Positions 52,501 to 63,157 of a DNA stretch of 64,000 nt are shown here, in pieces. How positions within the stretch are numbered: the stretch's first letter is position 1; each line of letters starts with the position of its first letter. The stretch spans positions 2,604,001 to 2,668,000 of the forward strand of contig NZ_JAANIJ010000001.1 in assembly GCF_011174705.1 (NCBI RefSeq), read 5' to 3'. The position numbers were made by a program, and so were the translations under genes. The notes under the pieces were generated by a model that was not told where the DNA came from, ran no database searches, and saw only the letters and a program-made list of their open reading frames with translations. The stretch is from Tessaracoccus coleopterorum (GTDB lineage Bacteria > Actinomycetota > Actinomycetes > Propionibacteriales > Propionibacteriaceae).

Positions 52501-52756
52501 CGAGGAACGAGTCGTCGCCCGTGTCGACACGACCCCGGTCGATGGGCTGGTGCTGGACCGGTGCTCCTGGTCTTTTGCCGAGGTGGGGCTTCCTGCGGTG
52601 CATGCGCTTCTGCGGTGCACGGCTTCTTGTTGTGGTCGGGTTCTTGCACCGGGTCGGGCTGTTCGTCGGGGTCTGCCATCAGCAGTCGGTTGAGCCGGGC
52701 CGGCGGCGAGGAACGAGACGTCGCCCGTGTCGAAGCCACTCCGGTCGATGGGCGGG
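52501..52756. repeat. non-coding tract with 50-bp direct repeat
   Basis: Between 52415 and 52959 there is no supportable gene. Copies 52501-52550 and 52707-52756 match at 44 of 50 positions, 206 bp apart. From about 52580 to 52905 the strand is rich in short degenerate units such as TCCTGCTGTGC, GGTTCTTG and CTGCGGTG. On the minus strand both copies could encode PIDR..xDTGDxSFL, but no credible start or family exists. The tract is bracketed by two hairpins with similar GAGAGGG arms. It could be a decayed gene or an intergenic repeat family. Confidence 0.6.
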
Positions 52757-52910
52757 TACTCGACCTGCGCTTTTAGTCTTCTGCTGTGGTGGGCCTCTGC
52801 GGTGCCCGGGCTCCTTGCTGTGCCCGAGCCTCCTGCTGTGGTCGGCTTTCGGCTGTGCCCAGGGTTCCTGCTCTGCCCGGTTCCTGATCGTGGTTGGGAT
52901 CCTGCACCGA

Positions 52911-52944
52911 GAGAGGGACCCCGGCGCGATGCCGGGTCCCTCTC
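52911..52944 (-). terminator. terminator hairpin after the Xaa-Pro aminopeptidase gene
   Basis: GAGAGGGACCCCGGC and GCCGGGTCCCTCTC pair with one unpaired C around GCGAT, 16 bases beyond the minus-strand stop. Its arms resemble the hairpin at 52438-52473. Confidence 0.8.
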
Positions 52945-52959
52945 ATCTCGTGGGGCGGG

Positions 52960-54389
52960 TCAGCCCATCAGCTCGGCCATCCAGGCCTCGACCGCGTCGG
53001 GGTCGCGGGGAGGGCGGCGGACAGGTTGACCGGGTCGCCATCGGTGATCAGGATGTCGTCCTCGATCCGGATGCCGATGCCGCGGTACTCCTCGGGACGA
53101 GCAGGTCGGTGGCCTTGAAATAGATGCCCGGCTCGACAGTGATCACCATGCCCTCATCGAGGTTGCCCTCGCGGTACAGCTCCGAGCGGGCCTGTGCGCA
53201 GTCGTGCACGTCGAGGCCGAGGTGGTGCGATGTGCCGTGCACCATCCAGCGGCGGTGGAAGCCACCTGTCTCCGGGTCGAGGGACTCGGCGGCGGTGCCG
53301 GCAGGATGCCGAGCTCCTCGAAGAAGTCGGCGAGCACGGCGATGGCGGCCTGGTGGGATCGGTGAACGCGTTGCCCGCGCGGCACGCCTCGATGCCGGCG
53401 GTCTGCGCGGCGAGGACGACCTCGTAGACGCGACGCTGGGCCGGGGTGAAGCGGCCGCTGATCGGCATGGTGCGCGTGATGTCGGCCGTGTAGAGGGAGT
53501 TGACCTCGACGCCGGCGTCCATCAGCAGCAGGTCGCCCTCGGAGAGTGCGCCGTCGTTGACGATCCAGTGCAACGTGTTGGCGTGGTCGCCGCCGGCGGC
53601 GATCGTGTCGTAGCCGACCGCGTTGCCGAGGTGGCGGGCGTGCAGGCCGAAGATCCCTCGACCCAGCGCTCGCCGCGGCCCTGACGCACTGCCTCGGGCA
53701 GCTCGGCGACAACGGCCTCGAAGCCGACCTTGGTGGCGGCGCAGGCCAGCTTCAGCTCGCCGACCTCGAACTCGTCCTTGCGGAACCGGGCCTCGGAGGC
53801 GGCGCGAGCCAGAGCGGCGTCGCCGTCGTCGTCGATGGAGCCGCGGATCCGGTCGACCAGCCCGGCCACGTCGTCATCCGCCTCGCGGATCACGAGAAGG
53901 TCGTGGCCCTGCAGCTCGGCCTCGACGTCGAGGATGGTGTGGCAGTCGAAGCCGACGGCGGCCGCCATCTCCTCGAGGGAGTCACGCTGGCCGACCCACA
54001 TCTCGCCGTAGCGGGCGTCGGCGTAGAACTCGCGGTCGGTGCGGGGGCGCGAGGCCGGAAGTACAACGTTGCGGCTTCGTCCCTGAGCACCAGAACCGCG
54101 TCGGGTTCGCGGTCCTCACCGAGGCCCGTGTAGTAGGCGAAGGCGCTGTGGGGACGGAACCGGTAGTCGGTGTCGTTGGACCGCGTCTTCAGCGGGCCCG
54201 CGGGGATAACCAATGTCCTGCCGGGGAAGGCGGCCGCGAGGGCCGCCCGGCGGTGGCGGCGTAGCCGGCCGACGGCAGCCGCTCAGGCAGTTCCTCGGAG
54301 TACGGCGCCCAGTCGCGCACGATGAAGGTCTTGAAGGCTTCGGAGAACGGATCCCTCCGGTTTCCGTTGCGGTCGTTGTTTTCGCTCAT
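52960..54389 (-). CDS. pepP: Xaa-Pro aminopeptidase
   Basis: M24B metallopeptidase that removes N-terminal residues before proline. About 480 residues. N-terminal creatinase-like domain with SNDTDYRFRPHSAFAYYTGL. Metal ligands: two Asp in LLMDAGVEVNSLYTADITRT, His in VHGTSHHLGLDVHDC, Glu in GMVITVEPGIYF and in IGIRIEDDILIT. It ends EAWMAELMG after repair. At least five base losses (about 54250, 54050, 53655, 53357, 53300, 53098, 53010). ATG at 54389. Confidence 0.9.
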
Positions 54390-54450
54390 GGCGTCAACCT
54401 TACGCCGCCGCTCCTGGAAGCCTCCTGCCGGGCGTGGTCGGCATGAGCGT

Positions 54451-54605
54451 TCAGGACCAGCCGGTGAGGAACCAGCAACCGAGGGCGACGATAACGAGCC
54501 CGCCGAACATCAGCATGGAGAGGAACGTGCTCTCGATGCTGCTGGGGGTGTGTGCTGGGCCTGGTAGGCCTCGACATCGAACTCGGGTTCAGGGGTGGTG
54601 GTCAT
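54451..54605 (-). CDS. small single-helix membrane protein of the nor operon
   Basis: About 52 residues. Hydrophilic N-terminus TTTPEPEFDVEAYQAQHTPP, then SSIESTFLSMLMFGGLVIVA plus LGCWFLTGWS, one transmembrane helix. One C lost in the run near 54541-54545 breaks it. Its ATG overlaps the upstream stop (ATGA), so it belongs to the operon. No family is recognised; small accessory subunits of this kind are common with heme-copper enzymes. Confidence 0.6.
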
Positions 54606-55031
54606 GAGATGGCTCCTAGTCGGCTGAGGTCGGATACGAGGGCGACGGTGAGGATCGCGAAGATCACAGCCATGAACAGGGTGTAGGTCCAGCGCTGCGG
54701 ATGGTCCGCCCGCCAGAACCGCCGCATGCTGATGACGCCGTTGACCACTGCCACGACGCACAGGGCGATCCCGACCGGCGCCGCCACCCAGCCGGACAGG
54801 CTGAGCAGCGGGACCAGGACCGGGATGAGCAGGTAGGTGATGAGACAGCGGACGGCTGAGATCAGCACGGCGACCCGGAAGGCTCGGTGGGCCCCGCCTC
54901 GCCGTGTCGGTCGGGCGGCCCGACCCGGAGGAGTCGGCGCATGAACCGGTCGGCGGCTCCATCGGAGCGGAATCCGGCGCTGGAGACGCTCGGAGGTGCG
55001 GCCCGCGAGGAAGTGCGGTGTCGTTGCTCAC
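54602..55031 (-). CDS. membrane protein of the nor operon
   Basis: About 144 residues after two repairs (G runs near 55011 and 54892-54896). A long polar N-terminus, then three to four helices: VAVLISAVRCLITYLLIPVL, WVAAPVGIALCVVAVVNGVI and TLFMAVIFAILTVALVSDLS. The GTG start at 55031 overlaps the upstream stop (GTGA). No family recognised; operon position suggests assembly or function of the nitric oxide reductase. Confidence 0.6.
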
Positions 55032-55322
55032 AGCTCGGCCTCCGTCCGGCGGTCACGGCTGCTCCGCCAGAGCCGCACGCCGCCGAGGACGGCGCACAGC
55101 ACCCCGACGGCGCCGATGATCACCCCGCCGAACAGTCCCCAGTAGAGGGGATCGATCGAGACCTCGCTCGCGGGGCGACCCAGCATGGAGCCGGTGAGGA
55201 ACCCGAACAGCGGGCCAGGGCGGCCAGGGCGACGCCCAGCACCGTCATCCAGAAGCCGGCAGGGTGGGCACGAGCCGCACCGGACGCCCGGGCATGACGA
55301 GGTCGGTTTCGGAGTCGGTCAT
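55028..55322 (-). CDS. two-helix membrane protein of the nor operon
   Basis: About 98 residues. DSETDLVMPGRPVRLVPTL is followed by helix FWMTVLGVALAAL, the loop GSMLGRPASEVSIDPLYWGL and helix FGGVIIGAVGVLCAVLGGVR. Base losses near 55258 and 55216. ATG overlaps the stop of the SPFH gene (ATGA). Function unknown. Confidence 0.55.
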
Positions 55323-56163
55323 CGGGATTCACCTTCCACATTGCGGTCGACGACGGCCAGCCCGGTTTGCGGTGGGGCCGGGGCGGTGCCCTCCGGGGAT
55401 GGGAGGTCACCTGGTCGACGGCCCGCACCAGCGGGCCGATGATGTCCATCGGGAGCGGGAAGACGACCGTCGAGTTCTGGTCGGCCCCAACTCCAGGAGG
55501 GTCTGCAGGTAGCGTAGCTGCAACGAGGCCGGGGCCTCGCTCAGCGTCAGGGCGGCGTCGCGGAGTTCGTGCGAGGCCTGCAGCTCGCCGTGGGCGCTGA
55601 TCACCTTCGCACGTCGTTCCCGTTCGGCCTCCGCCTCCCGGGCCATGGCGCGCTGCATCATCTCGGGGATCTCGACATCCTTGATCTCGACGACCGGAAC
55701 CTCCACGCCCACTGGGCTGCCTGCTGCGCGATCGAGTGTGCCAGGTCCTCGTTGAGATCGGCGCGGTGGGCCAGCAGCGTGTCGAGGTCGGCGCGGCCGA
55801 CCACTGAACGGAGGGTGGTCTGGGCGAACTGCGACGTGGCGACGGCGTGATTCTCCACCGACATGACCGCCTGGACGGGATCGGTCACCCTGAACATCAC
55901 GACCGCGTTGACGCGGGCCGTCACGTTGTCCTTCGTGATGACCTCCTGCGGGGGATCGTCAGCGTCACGACGCGCAGGTCGACGCGCACCATCCGGTCGA
56001 GGAACGGCAGCATCACGACGACGCCGGGTCCGAGCGGGCCGCGGAGCCGGCCGAGGCGGAACGCGACGACCCGCTCGTACTCTCGCACCACCCGGATGGA
56101 CGCGATGGCCAGCGCGAGCAGCACGAGCACGATGATGAGGATGACGACGACCTCAGTCGGCAT
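55319..56163 (-). CDS. SPFH/stomatin-like membrane protein
   Basis: About 283 residues. N-terminal hairpin helix ([20 protein letters not shown]), then the band-7 domain: [60 protein letters not shown], and the C-terminal coiled coil [20 protein letters not shown]. It would oligomerise in membrane microdomains. The frame is restored by single bases near 55490, 55712 and 55952. It sits inside the nitric oxide reductase operon, overlapping both neighbours. Confidence 0.85.
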
Positions 56164-56805
56164 GGGTGGGCCTCCTGTCGGATGCGTAGGTGGTGCGGCG
56201 CCTCGCAAGAGCGGCGGCCGCCGCCTCCCGCTCGACGATCGTCTCGTCCGCCGTGCGCACCACCGCGCCGAACGGGTCGGCGGGGTGCGGCGCAGGTGCG
56301 ACCACAGCGGCAGGGAGCCCGCCGCCACGGCCACCGCCGTCACAAGCAGCAACAGCTGACCCGCCCACCCCGCGACGGTCAACGCCGTCGCGGCGGGCCA
56401 CGCCACCGCGAGCACGGTGACGGCGCAGGCGATGCCCCGGTGGAACCTGGCAGCCTCGGACGCGGGCCAGGAGTCGACCAACCGCTGCATCTCACGGCCG
56501 TCGTTGGAGCTGGTGCACGAGTCCTTCACGGGGCACGAGTTGCACACCGTCGGGCTGCCCCGGTAGCGCATCACGCGGTTGTCCGGGTCGAACGACTGTG
56601 GCCACAGCCACTGGTCCTCCGGACACAGCCAGGCATCGTGGTCCTCGTGGTAGACGAAGCCGCCGCTCCGCTGCTCCTGGAGCCGGGTGTGGGCGCGCCG
56701 CGCCAGCCGGTCGATCCCGTAGGCAACCACCAGCAGCACCACGCCGTACCCGGCGGCGAGCCACGCTGTGATCGGGATGATCATGTGCCGGCCCCGGCGA
56801 CTCAT
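56153..56805 (-). CDS. membrane protein with cytoplasmic Cys4 zinc-ribbon-like motif, nor operon
   Basis: About 217 residues. One N-terminal helix (IIPITAWLAAGYGVVLLVVA), then a domain with Cys in WLCPEDQWLWPQSFD and a Cys-X2-Cys-X5-Cys cluster in TVCNSCPVKDSCTSSNDG, then a helix pair (VTVLAVAWPAATALTVAGWA, LLLLVTAVAVAAGSLPLW) and a basic tail. The Cys pattern resembles the zinc ribbon of IS1182-type transposases, but here it is in a membrane protein. It could bind zinc or an Fe-S cluster. ATG overlaps the norZ stop (ATGA). One base lost near 56289. Confidence 0.65.
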
Positions 56806-59192
56806 CCCGGCGTCGGTCGGACGCGTAACGGCTGGGCGGCAGCTCGTCGGATCCCTCGACCACGGTTGCCGCGAGCCCGGTGCGGTCCTCGCGGGCCTCC
56901 TCGTGCTCGATGACGAACAGGGTCTCGGGCTCCATCACCGTGACGGTGGGCTTGATCCCGTGCCGGATTCCGAGCCACGTCAGCCAGACGAACGGGAGGA
57001 TGCCTGCGATGAACACCAGATCACCCGGCATGCGCATCCACTCCAGGACGACATTGCCGGGGTGGCGATGTAGCCGAGGGTCCGCGCCTCGTAGTAGCCC
57101 TCGTTGACCGAGTGCCACAGCTGCAGCACGCCGAGCGGCAGCAGGGTGGCGAACACCATCCACGCGAGGCCGATGTTCAGACACCAGAAGGAGAACTTCG
57201 CCAGCCGGTCGGACCACTTCTCCGGCGGGATGATGTAGCGCAGCGCGAACAGGGCCAGGCCGACCGCGAGCATGCCGTAGACGCCCATCATCGAGGCGTG
57301 CGCGTGATTCGCGGTCAGCGCGGTGCCGATCTGGTAGTAGGAGACGATCGGCAGGTTGATGAGGAAGCCGAACACGCCCGCCCCGACGAAGTTCCAGAAG
57401 CCGACGGCCACCAGGAACATGACCGCCCAACGGTGCGGGAACGGGGCGCTGCTGCGCGACTCCTGACGGGCACCGAGCTGCAGGAACGTCCAGGCCTCCA
57501 CCGTCAGGAACGTCAGCGGGATCACCTCGAGGCGGAGAAGAACGCGCCCAGTGCCATGTGCTCCACCGGAGTGCCGGAGAAGTACAGATGGTGCATCGTG
57601 CCGATCACGCCGCCCACCGAGTACAGGATCACGTCCATGAAGATGATCTGGATGGCGATCTTGCGTCGCACCACGCCCAGCATCACGAAGATGTAGGCCA
57701 CCATCACGGTGGTGAACAGCTCGAGGAAGTCCTCCACCCAGAGGTGAACCACCCAGAAGCGCCAGAACTCGGCCACCGTGACGTGGGTGTCGTTGGTGGC
57801 AAGCAGGCCGACGCCGTAGAACGCGGGGATGGCGAGGCCGGAGTAGAAGAACAGCCACGGCAGGTTGAACTTCGACTCGGTGCGCAGCCGCGACCGGATC
57901 GCGCGGAAGATGATCGCGATCCACAGGAACAGGCCGATCACCAGCAGGATCTGCCAGAAGCGCGGCAGGTCGAGGTACTCCCACTGCTGGGAGAAGAAGA
58001 TCGAACCCTGTGCCCAGGAGGGCCGAAGATCGACACGGCGGTGCCGACCACGGTGCCGAGCACCACGATGGCCAGCGCACCGAGGAGGCCGTACGTGAGC
58101 CAGTGCTGCCTCTTCGGCTCCCGGCCCGAGATGATGGGAGCCAGGAAGATGGCCGCGGCGAGGAAGGAGGCCGCGGTCCACAGCAGCGACAACTGCAGGT
58201 GCCAGGTGCGGGCCAGGTTGTACGGCAGCACTTGTGCGAGGTCGAGGCCGAAGAAGCTGGAGAGCTCCGCCCGGTAGTGCTCGACGGCGGCCCCCAGCAG
58301 GGTCTGGCCCAGGAACAGCACGGACACCACGAAGAAGAACCACGCCGTGGCCTTCTGTGCCTTCGTGATGCCGACCTCGCCGGGCTGCTTGAACGACAGC
58401 GAAGGAACCTCGCTGCTCTTCCAGCCGATCTTCCTGCTCCAGCGGCCGTACACGGCGAACAGTGCACCCAGGCCTGCGAGCAGCGCGATGAGCGACATGG
58501 CCGACCACACGAGGATGTCGGCGGTGGGCTTGTTGTCCACCCGCGGTTCGGCGGGCCAGTTGTTCGTGTAGGAGTAGTCCTGGTTCGGTCGGTCGGTGGA
58601 GGCGGCCCACGCCGTCCAGCTGAAGAAAGCGGTCAGATCGTGGATCTGCTGCGGGTCGGTGATCATCGATGGGAGCAACCCGTACCTGGTGGTCGGGGTG
58701 CCGAAGTAGTCGGCGTAATGGGTGACGATCTCCCGGAAAGCACTGATCTGTTCGGGCGTGTAGACCAGCGTGCCGGAGGCCTCGTCGTAACGGTTGGTCC
58801 GCATCATGTCGACGGTGGCCCGTGCCGGGTCCTGCACCCCGGCGTCCGCGAGGGCCGTCGTGACGTGCTCACTGGCCAGGCGGAGATACTCGGCGGTGTA
58901 ATCGGGCCGAGGTAGGCTCCGTGGCCGAGGATCGACCCGTACTGCTGAAGGCCGCGGCTGAGGAAGACTTCCTGGCCGGCCGTGATCTCCTCGCTGGTGA
59001 AGATCACCTCACCGCTCTCGGAGGTGACCTTCGTCGGCTGCGGCATCGCGTCGGTGTAGGTGCGATAGGCCAGGAAGCCCATCACGAAGAAGCCGAAGAG
59101 CAGGACGAGGGCAACCCCTGGACCCAACCCTTGGAGATGACCAACTCGGCCTTGGCCGGTTTGAGGTCTGGATTGTCGTTGATGAGACTCAC
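56802..59192 (-). CDS. norZ: quinol-dependent nitric oxide reductase (qNOR)
   Basis: Integral membrane enzyme reducing two NO to N2O with electrons from quinol. About 800 residues, single-subunit qNOR: an N-terminal extension replaces NorC (RGLQQYGSILGHGAYLGPDY), then the heme-copper core with heme/FeB ligands in RTWHLQLSLLW, FWRFWVVHLWVEDFLELFTT, TMHHLYFSGTPVEHMALG and ALTANHAHASMMGVYGMLAV. The C-terminus runs to PPSRYASDRRG. Base losses near 59115, 58900, 58018, 57530, 57058 and 56810. GTG 59192 is chosen (AGGTGG upstream). First gene of a six-gene operon; roles in NO detoxification or denitrification. Confidence 0.92.
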
Positions 59193-59235
59193 TTGTGACA
59201 CCACCTGTTCCGTCGTTGGAGCCTGGCGATCGGAC

Positions 59236-59255
59236 GTGTTCCTATTTCGGGACAC
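59236..59255 (-). promoter_or_regulatory. inverted repeat upstream of norZ
   Basis: GTGTTCC-TATTTC-GGGACAC, 7-bp arms with one mismatch, 44-63 bases upstream of the norZ start. Position and symmetry suit an NO-responsive repressor such as NsrR, but I cannot match it to a known site. Confidence 0.4.
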
Positions 59256-59362
59256 TAATCACAGACGGTTTGGGTTTTCCGGGGTCACTCGAAGTGCATC
59301 ATCGCGTGATTCCCGGCGTGTCGCGCTCAGATCGGGGCGTCCGGCCTGCTCGAGGGGACGGA

Positions 59363-60206
59363 TCAGACGGCGGGGAACAGGCCGAGGGCCCGGTCCAGGC
59401 ACTCCCTGCCGTGGGCCTCGAACGCCTCATTGCCCGTCTGGAATGCCCAGGCGGCTGTGCCGACCGCCTCGCGCAGCAACTCGACCGGCCAGCGTTCCCG
59501 GTCCCTCGGATCGGAGCCGTACCCGTCGAGGAAGGCGTCCTCCAACTCGGGGTGTCCCGCCACTGCTGCGTGGCGAGGCGGCACAGGTCGGTGGAGGCCG
59601 GACGGAACGCAAAACGTCCGAAGTCGATTACGCGCAGCCAGTTGCCGTCGGCGAGCCAGTTGCGTGGCTGCCAGTCGCCGTGCGTGGGAACGACCCGCAC
59701 CGGCACCGGGTCCAACCCGCCCAGGATGTCGCGGATCCGCGCAACGGCTTCATCCCCGATCCGATGCGGCGTGTCCAGCCAGGCAAGCGTGCGGGCGGTG
59801 GCGCGGCGCTCATGCTCGTCGTCGACGAGGCAGGCCTCGGAATGGAAGGCGCTCAACACCCGCCCGGCCTGACGGTGGAAGTCGGGGAGAGCTCATGTGT
59901 GGTGCCTGCCGACAGCTCGCCCGGCTGGTACCGGACAACGAGGACGTTGGCCTGCTGGTCCCAGCCGACGACCGGTGCCGTGCGGTCGAGGTGCACGAGC
60001 GTCGTGGTCCAGGCGCCGTGGGCATTGATCTCGCGGCTGATGTGATGGTTGCTCTGCGTCCCGGCCTTGACGATGTAGCTGGTGCCGCGCGCGGTGACGT
60101 GCAGGACGCGCGAGGTCTCCTCCTGCCAGGTGTGGTCGGCGATGAGGGTGAAGGGGCCGATCAGGGCGATGACGAACTGCTCCTGGGCGGCATCGAGGCC
60201 GTCCAT
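59363..60206 (-). CDS. aminoglycoside-phosphotransferase-fold kinase-like protein
   Basis: About 281 residues. SRVLHVTARGTSYIVKAGTQ gives the N-lobe, the catalytic loop is VVPTHGDWQPRNWLADG with Asp and Asn, and VIDFGRFAFRPASTD holds the metal Asp. ATG at 60206, three bases after coaA's stop, so probably the same transcript as coaA. Base losses near 59885 and 59563. The substrate is a small molecule of unknown type; antibiotic resistance is not supported. Confidence 0.78.
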
Positions 60207-60209
60207 GCC

Positions 60210-61138
60210 TCAGACCTTGCGGATCCGGATCGACTCGACCATGTGGTCGGGGCCCTTCACGAGGATTGCCGTCGCCCTCTCCCTCGTCGGGGCGACGTTC
60301 TGGCGCAGGTTGGGGCCGTTGATGGTCTCCCACACCGTCGATCCGTACTCGAGGGCCTCCTCGTCGGAGAACCGGGTGAAGCTCTTGAAGTAGCTGCGGG
60401 AATCGGTGAAGGCGGTGCGTCGCAGTTCCATGAAGCGGTGCAGGAACCACTCCTTGATGTGGGCCTCCTCCGCGTCGACGAACACCGAGAAGTCGAAGAA
60501 GTCGCTGACGGCGAGGCCTGCGGTGCGGTCATGCTCCGCCCGCGCAGGCTGCAGGACGTTGAGGCCCTCGATGATCAGGATGTCGGGGCTCTCGACCACG
60601 ATGTGCTCGTCCTCGACGATGTCATAGACCATGTGACTGTAGACGGGCGCCAGCACGCGGGCTGACCCGACTTCACCGCCATCACGAACTCGAGCAGGGC
60701 CCGCCGGTTGTACGACTCGGGAAGCCCTTGCGTTCGAGGAGGCCGCGCCGCTCGAGCTCGGCATTGGGGTAGAGGAAGCCGTCCGTGGTGATCAGGTCGA
60801 CCTTCGGTGCCCCGGCGCCCGGCGCAGCAACTCCTGCAGCACACGGGAGACGGTCGACTTGCCGACGGCCACCGAGCCTGCCACGCCGATCACGAAGGGG
60901 GTGCGCCGCACATCGAGGTGCAGGAAGTCCCGGTTCTGGGCGAACAGCCGCCCCGTGTTGACCATGTAGAGGTGGAGCAACTGGCACAGGGCCGATAGAC
61001 CTCCTCAACGTCGAGGCCCGACGTCGGGTCACCGATACCGCGGAGCCTGGTGAGGGTCTCTTCGTCGAGGTCGATGTCGGTGGCGTCTGCCAGGGCCGCC
61101 CATGCGCGACGTTGCAGCGAGACGTACGGTCCGGACAC
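60210..61138 (-). CDS. coaA: pantothenate kinase, type I
   Basis: Phosphorylates pantothenate, the first and usually controlling step of CoA synthesis. About 311 residues: [20 protein letters not shown], Walker [61 protein letters not shown] and the C-terminal [20 protein letters not shown]. Base losses near 60994, 60815, 60722 and 60662. GTG start at 61138. CoA regulation by feedback inhibition is known for this type. Confidence 0.92.
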
Positions 61139-61155
61139 GGGCTCCTTCTGTGCTG

Positions 61156-61169
61156 GTCACGCACGTGAC
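61156..61169. promoter_or_regulatory. palindrome GTCAC-N4-GTGAC upstream of coaA
   Basis: Perfect 5-bp-arm inverted repeat with GCAC spacer, 18 bases upstream of the coaA start in the coaA/glmS divergent region. Similar GTCACGC...GTGAC symmetry occurs upstream of livJ. Could be an operator; low confidence. Confidence 0.25.
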
Positions 61170-61327
61170 TGGTGCGAGGACTCCGAGAAGCCTAACGGAG
61201 GTCGGCATGGGCCGTGGCGGCGGGGCGCAGGGTTTTTCGGCATGGCACGCTCCGGCTTCGGACGCAGATCGGATCCATGCCGAGTCGAATGTCAAGAAGT
61301 GCGCACTGGTCATGTACATTTCTCGCC

Positions 61328-63157
61328 GTGTGCGGAATTGTTGGATACCTGGGTGAACGTGACGGACTCGACGTGGTGCTGAGCGGCCTGCGTCGGCTCG
61401 AGTACCGCGGATACGATTCCGCGGGAGTGGCGATGCCGGTTGACGGCGCGATCGAGTGGCGCAAACGCGCGGGCAGGATCAGCAACCTCGAAGAGGAGAT
61501 CGCGCGACGCCCGCTGCCGTCGTCGCGCACCGCGATCGGCCACACCCGTTGGGCCACCCACGGGGCGCCGACCGACGCGAACTCGCACCCCACGTGGCGG
61601 GCAGGGTCGCGGTCGTGCACAACGGCATCATCGAGAACCATGATCAGCTGCGCTCCGAGTTGGACGGCGCCGTGTTCGCCTCCGAGACCGACTCCGAAGT
61701 GGCGGCCCACCTGCTGCGACGCGAGGTCGACGGCGGTCTGCCGCTGACCGAGGCCATGCGCAAGGTCGTCGCCCGCCTCGAGGGAGCCTTCACCCTTGTC
61801 GCCGTGGACGCCGACGACCCCGACCGGATCGTCGCCGCGCGCCGGAACTCGCCGCTGGTGGTCGGCGTCGGTGACGGCGAGTACTTCCTCGCCTCCGACG
61901 TGGCAGCCTTCATCGCCTACACCCGCGACGCCATCGAGCTGGGCCAGGACCAGATCGTCGAGCTCACCCGTGACGGCGTCACCGTCACCTCGTTCGACGG
62001 CGGGCCCGCCGAGACGCAGGACCTGCATGTCGACTGGGATCTCGAGGCCGCGCAGAAGCAGGGCTTCGACTGGTACATGCGCAAGGAGATCTTCGAGCAG
62101 CCGAAGGCCGTGGCCGACACGCTCCTGGGCCGCCTCAACGACCGCGGCGAGCTGCAACTCGATGAGCTGCGGATGAGCCCGGAGCTGCTGCGTCGGGTCA
62201 ACAAGATCGTCATCGTGGCATGTGGCACCGCCTTCTATGCCGGCCTCGTTGCCAAGTACGCCATCGAGCACTGGACCCGCATCCCCTGCGAGGTGGAGCT
62301 CGCCTCCGAGTTCCGCTACCGCGACCCGATCATCGACCCGATGACGCTCGTCGTGACGATCTCCCAGTCTGGTGAGACGGCCGACACCCTGATGGCGATC
62401 CGGCACGCCCGCGAGCAGCACGCCAAGGTGATCGCGATCTGCAACACCAACGGCGCCACCATCCCGCGCGAATCCGACGCCGTCATCTACACCCACGCCG
62501 GCCCCGAGATCGGGGTCGCGTCCACCAAGGGCTTCACCACCCAGCTCGTCGCCTGCTACCTGCTCGGCCTCTACCTGGCGCAGGTGCGCGGCATGAAGTA
62601 CGGCGACGAGATCGCCGCACTGCTGGCTGAGTTGGAGCGGATGCCCGACGCGATGCAGGCCATGCTCGACGGCAAGGACTCGATCTACTCACTGGCCTCC
62701 GACCTCGTTGACGCCACCTCGGTGCTGTTCCTCGGCCGCCACGTCGGCTACCCGAGCGCGCTCGAGGGGGCGCTCAAGCTGAAGGAGCTGGCCTACATCC
62801 ACGCTGAGGGGTTCGCGGCGGGGAGCTGAAGCACGGCCCGATTGCGCTGATCAGTGAGGGCCTGCCGGTGTTCGTGGTGGTCCCCCCAAGGGCCGCGACC
62901 AGCTGCGCGACAAGGTGATCTCCAACATCGCCGAGGTGCGCGCCCGCGGTGCCCGCACGATCGTGCTGGCAGAGGCCGACGACGAGGAAGCCCGCGCGGC
63001 GGCCGATACCCTCATCGAGCTGCCGAGGGTGTCGACCCTGCTGCAGCCGATGGTGGCGATCATCCCGTTGCAGTTGTTCGCCTGCGAGTTGGCCACGGCG
63101 AAGGGCCACGATGTCGACCAGCCCCGGAACCTGGCGAAGTCGGTGACGGTCGAGTGA
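61328..63157 (+). CDS. glmS: glutamine-fructose-6-phosphate aminotransferase (isomerising)
   Basis: Makes glucosamine-6-phosphate for peptidoglycan and mycothiol. About 611 residues. N-terminal Ntn glutaminase with nucleophile Cys2 (CGIVGYLGERDGLD), RRLEYRGYDSAGVAMP and [20 protein letters not shown]; two SIS domains with VACGTAFYAGLVAKYAIEHW, VTISQSGETADTLMAIR and ASTKGFTTQLVACYLLGLY; C-terminal RNLAKSVTVE. GTG at 61328. Base losses near 61594, 62821 and 62884-62886. No glmS ribozyme structure is visible upstream. Confidence 0.95.

Noticed and set aside
59363..60206. Aminoglycoside resistance gene
   Set aside because: Only the general APH fold is present, in a housekeeping context beside coaA.
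61139..61327. glmS ribozyme or riboswitch upstream of glmS
   Set aside because: No conserved core or pairing recognisable; the ribozyme is a Firmicutes feature.
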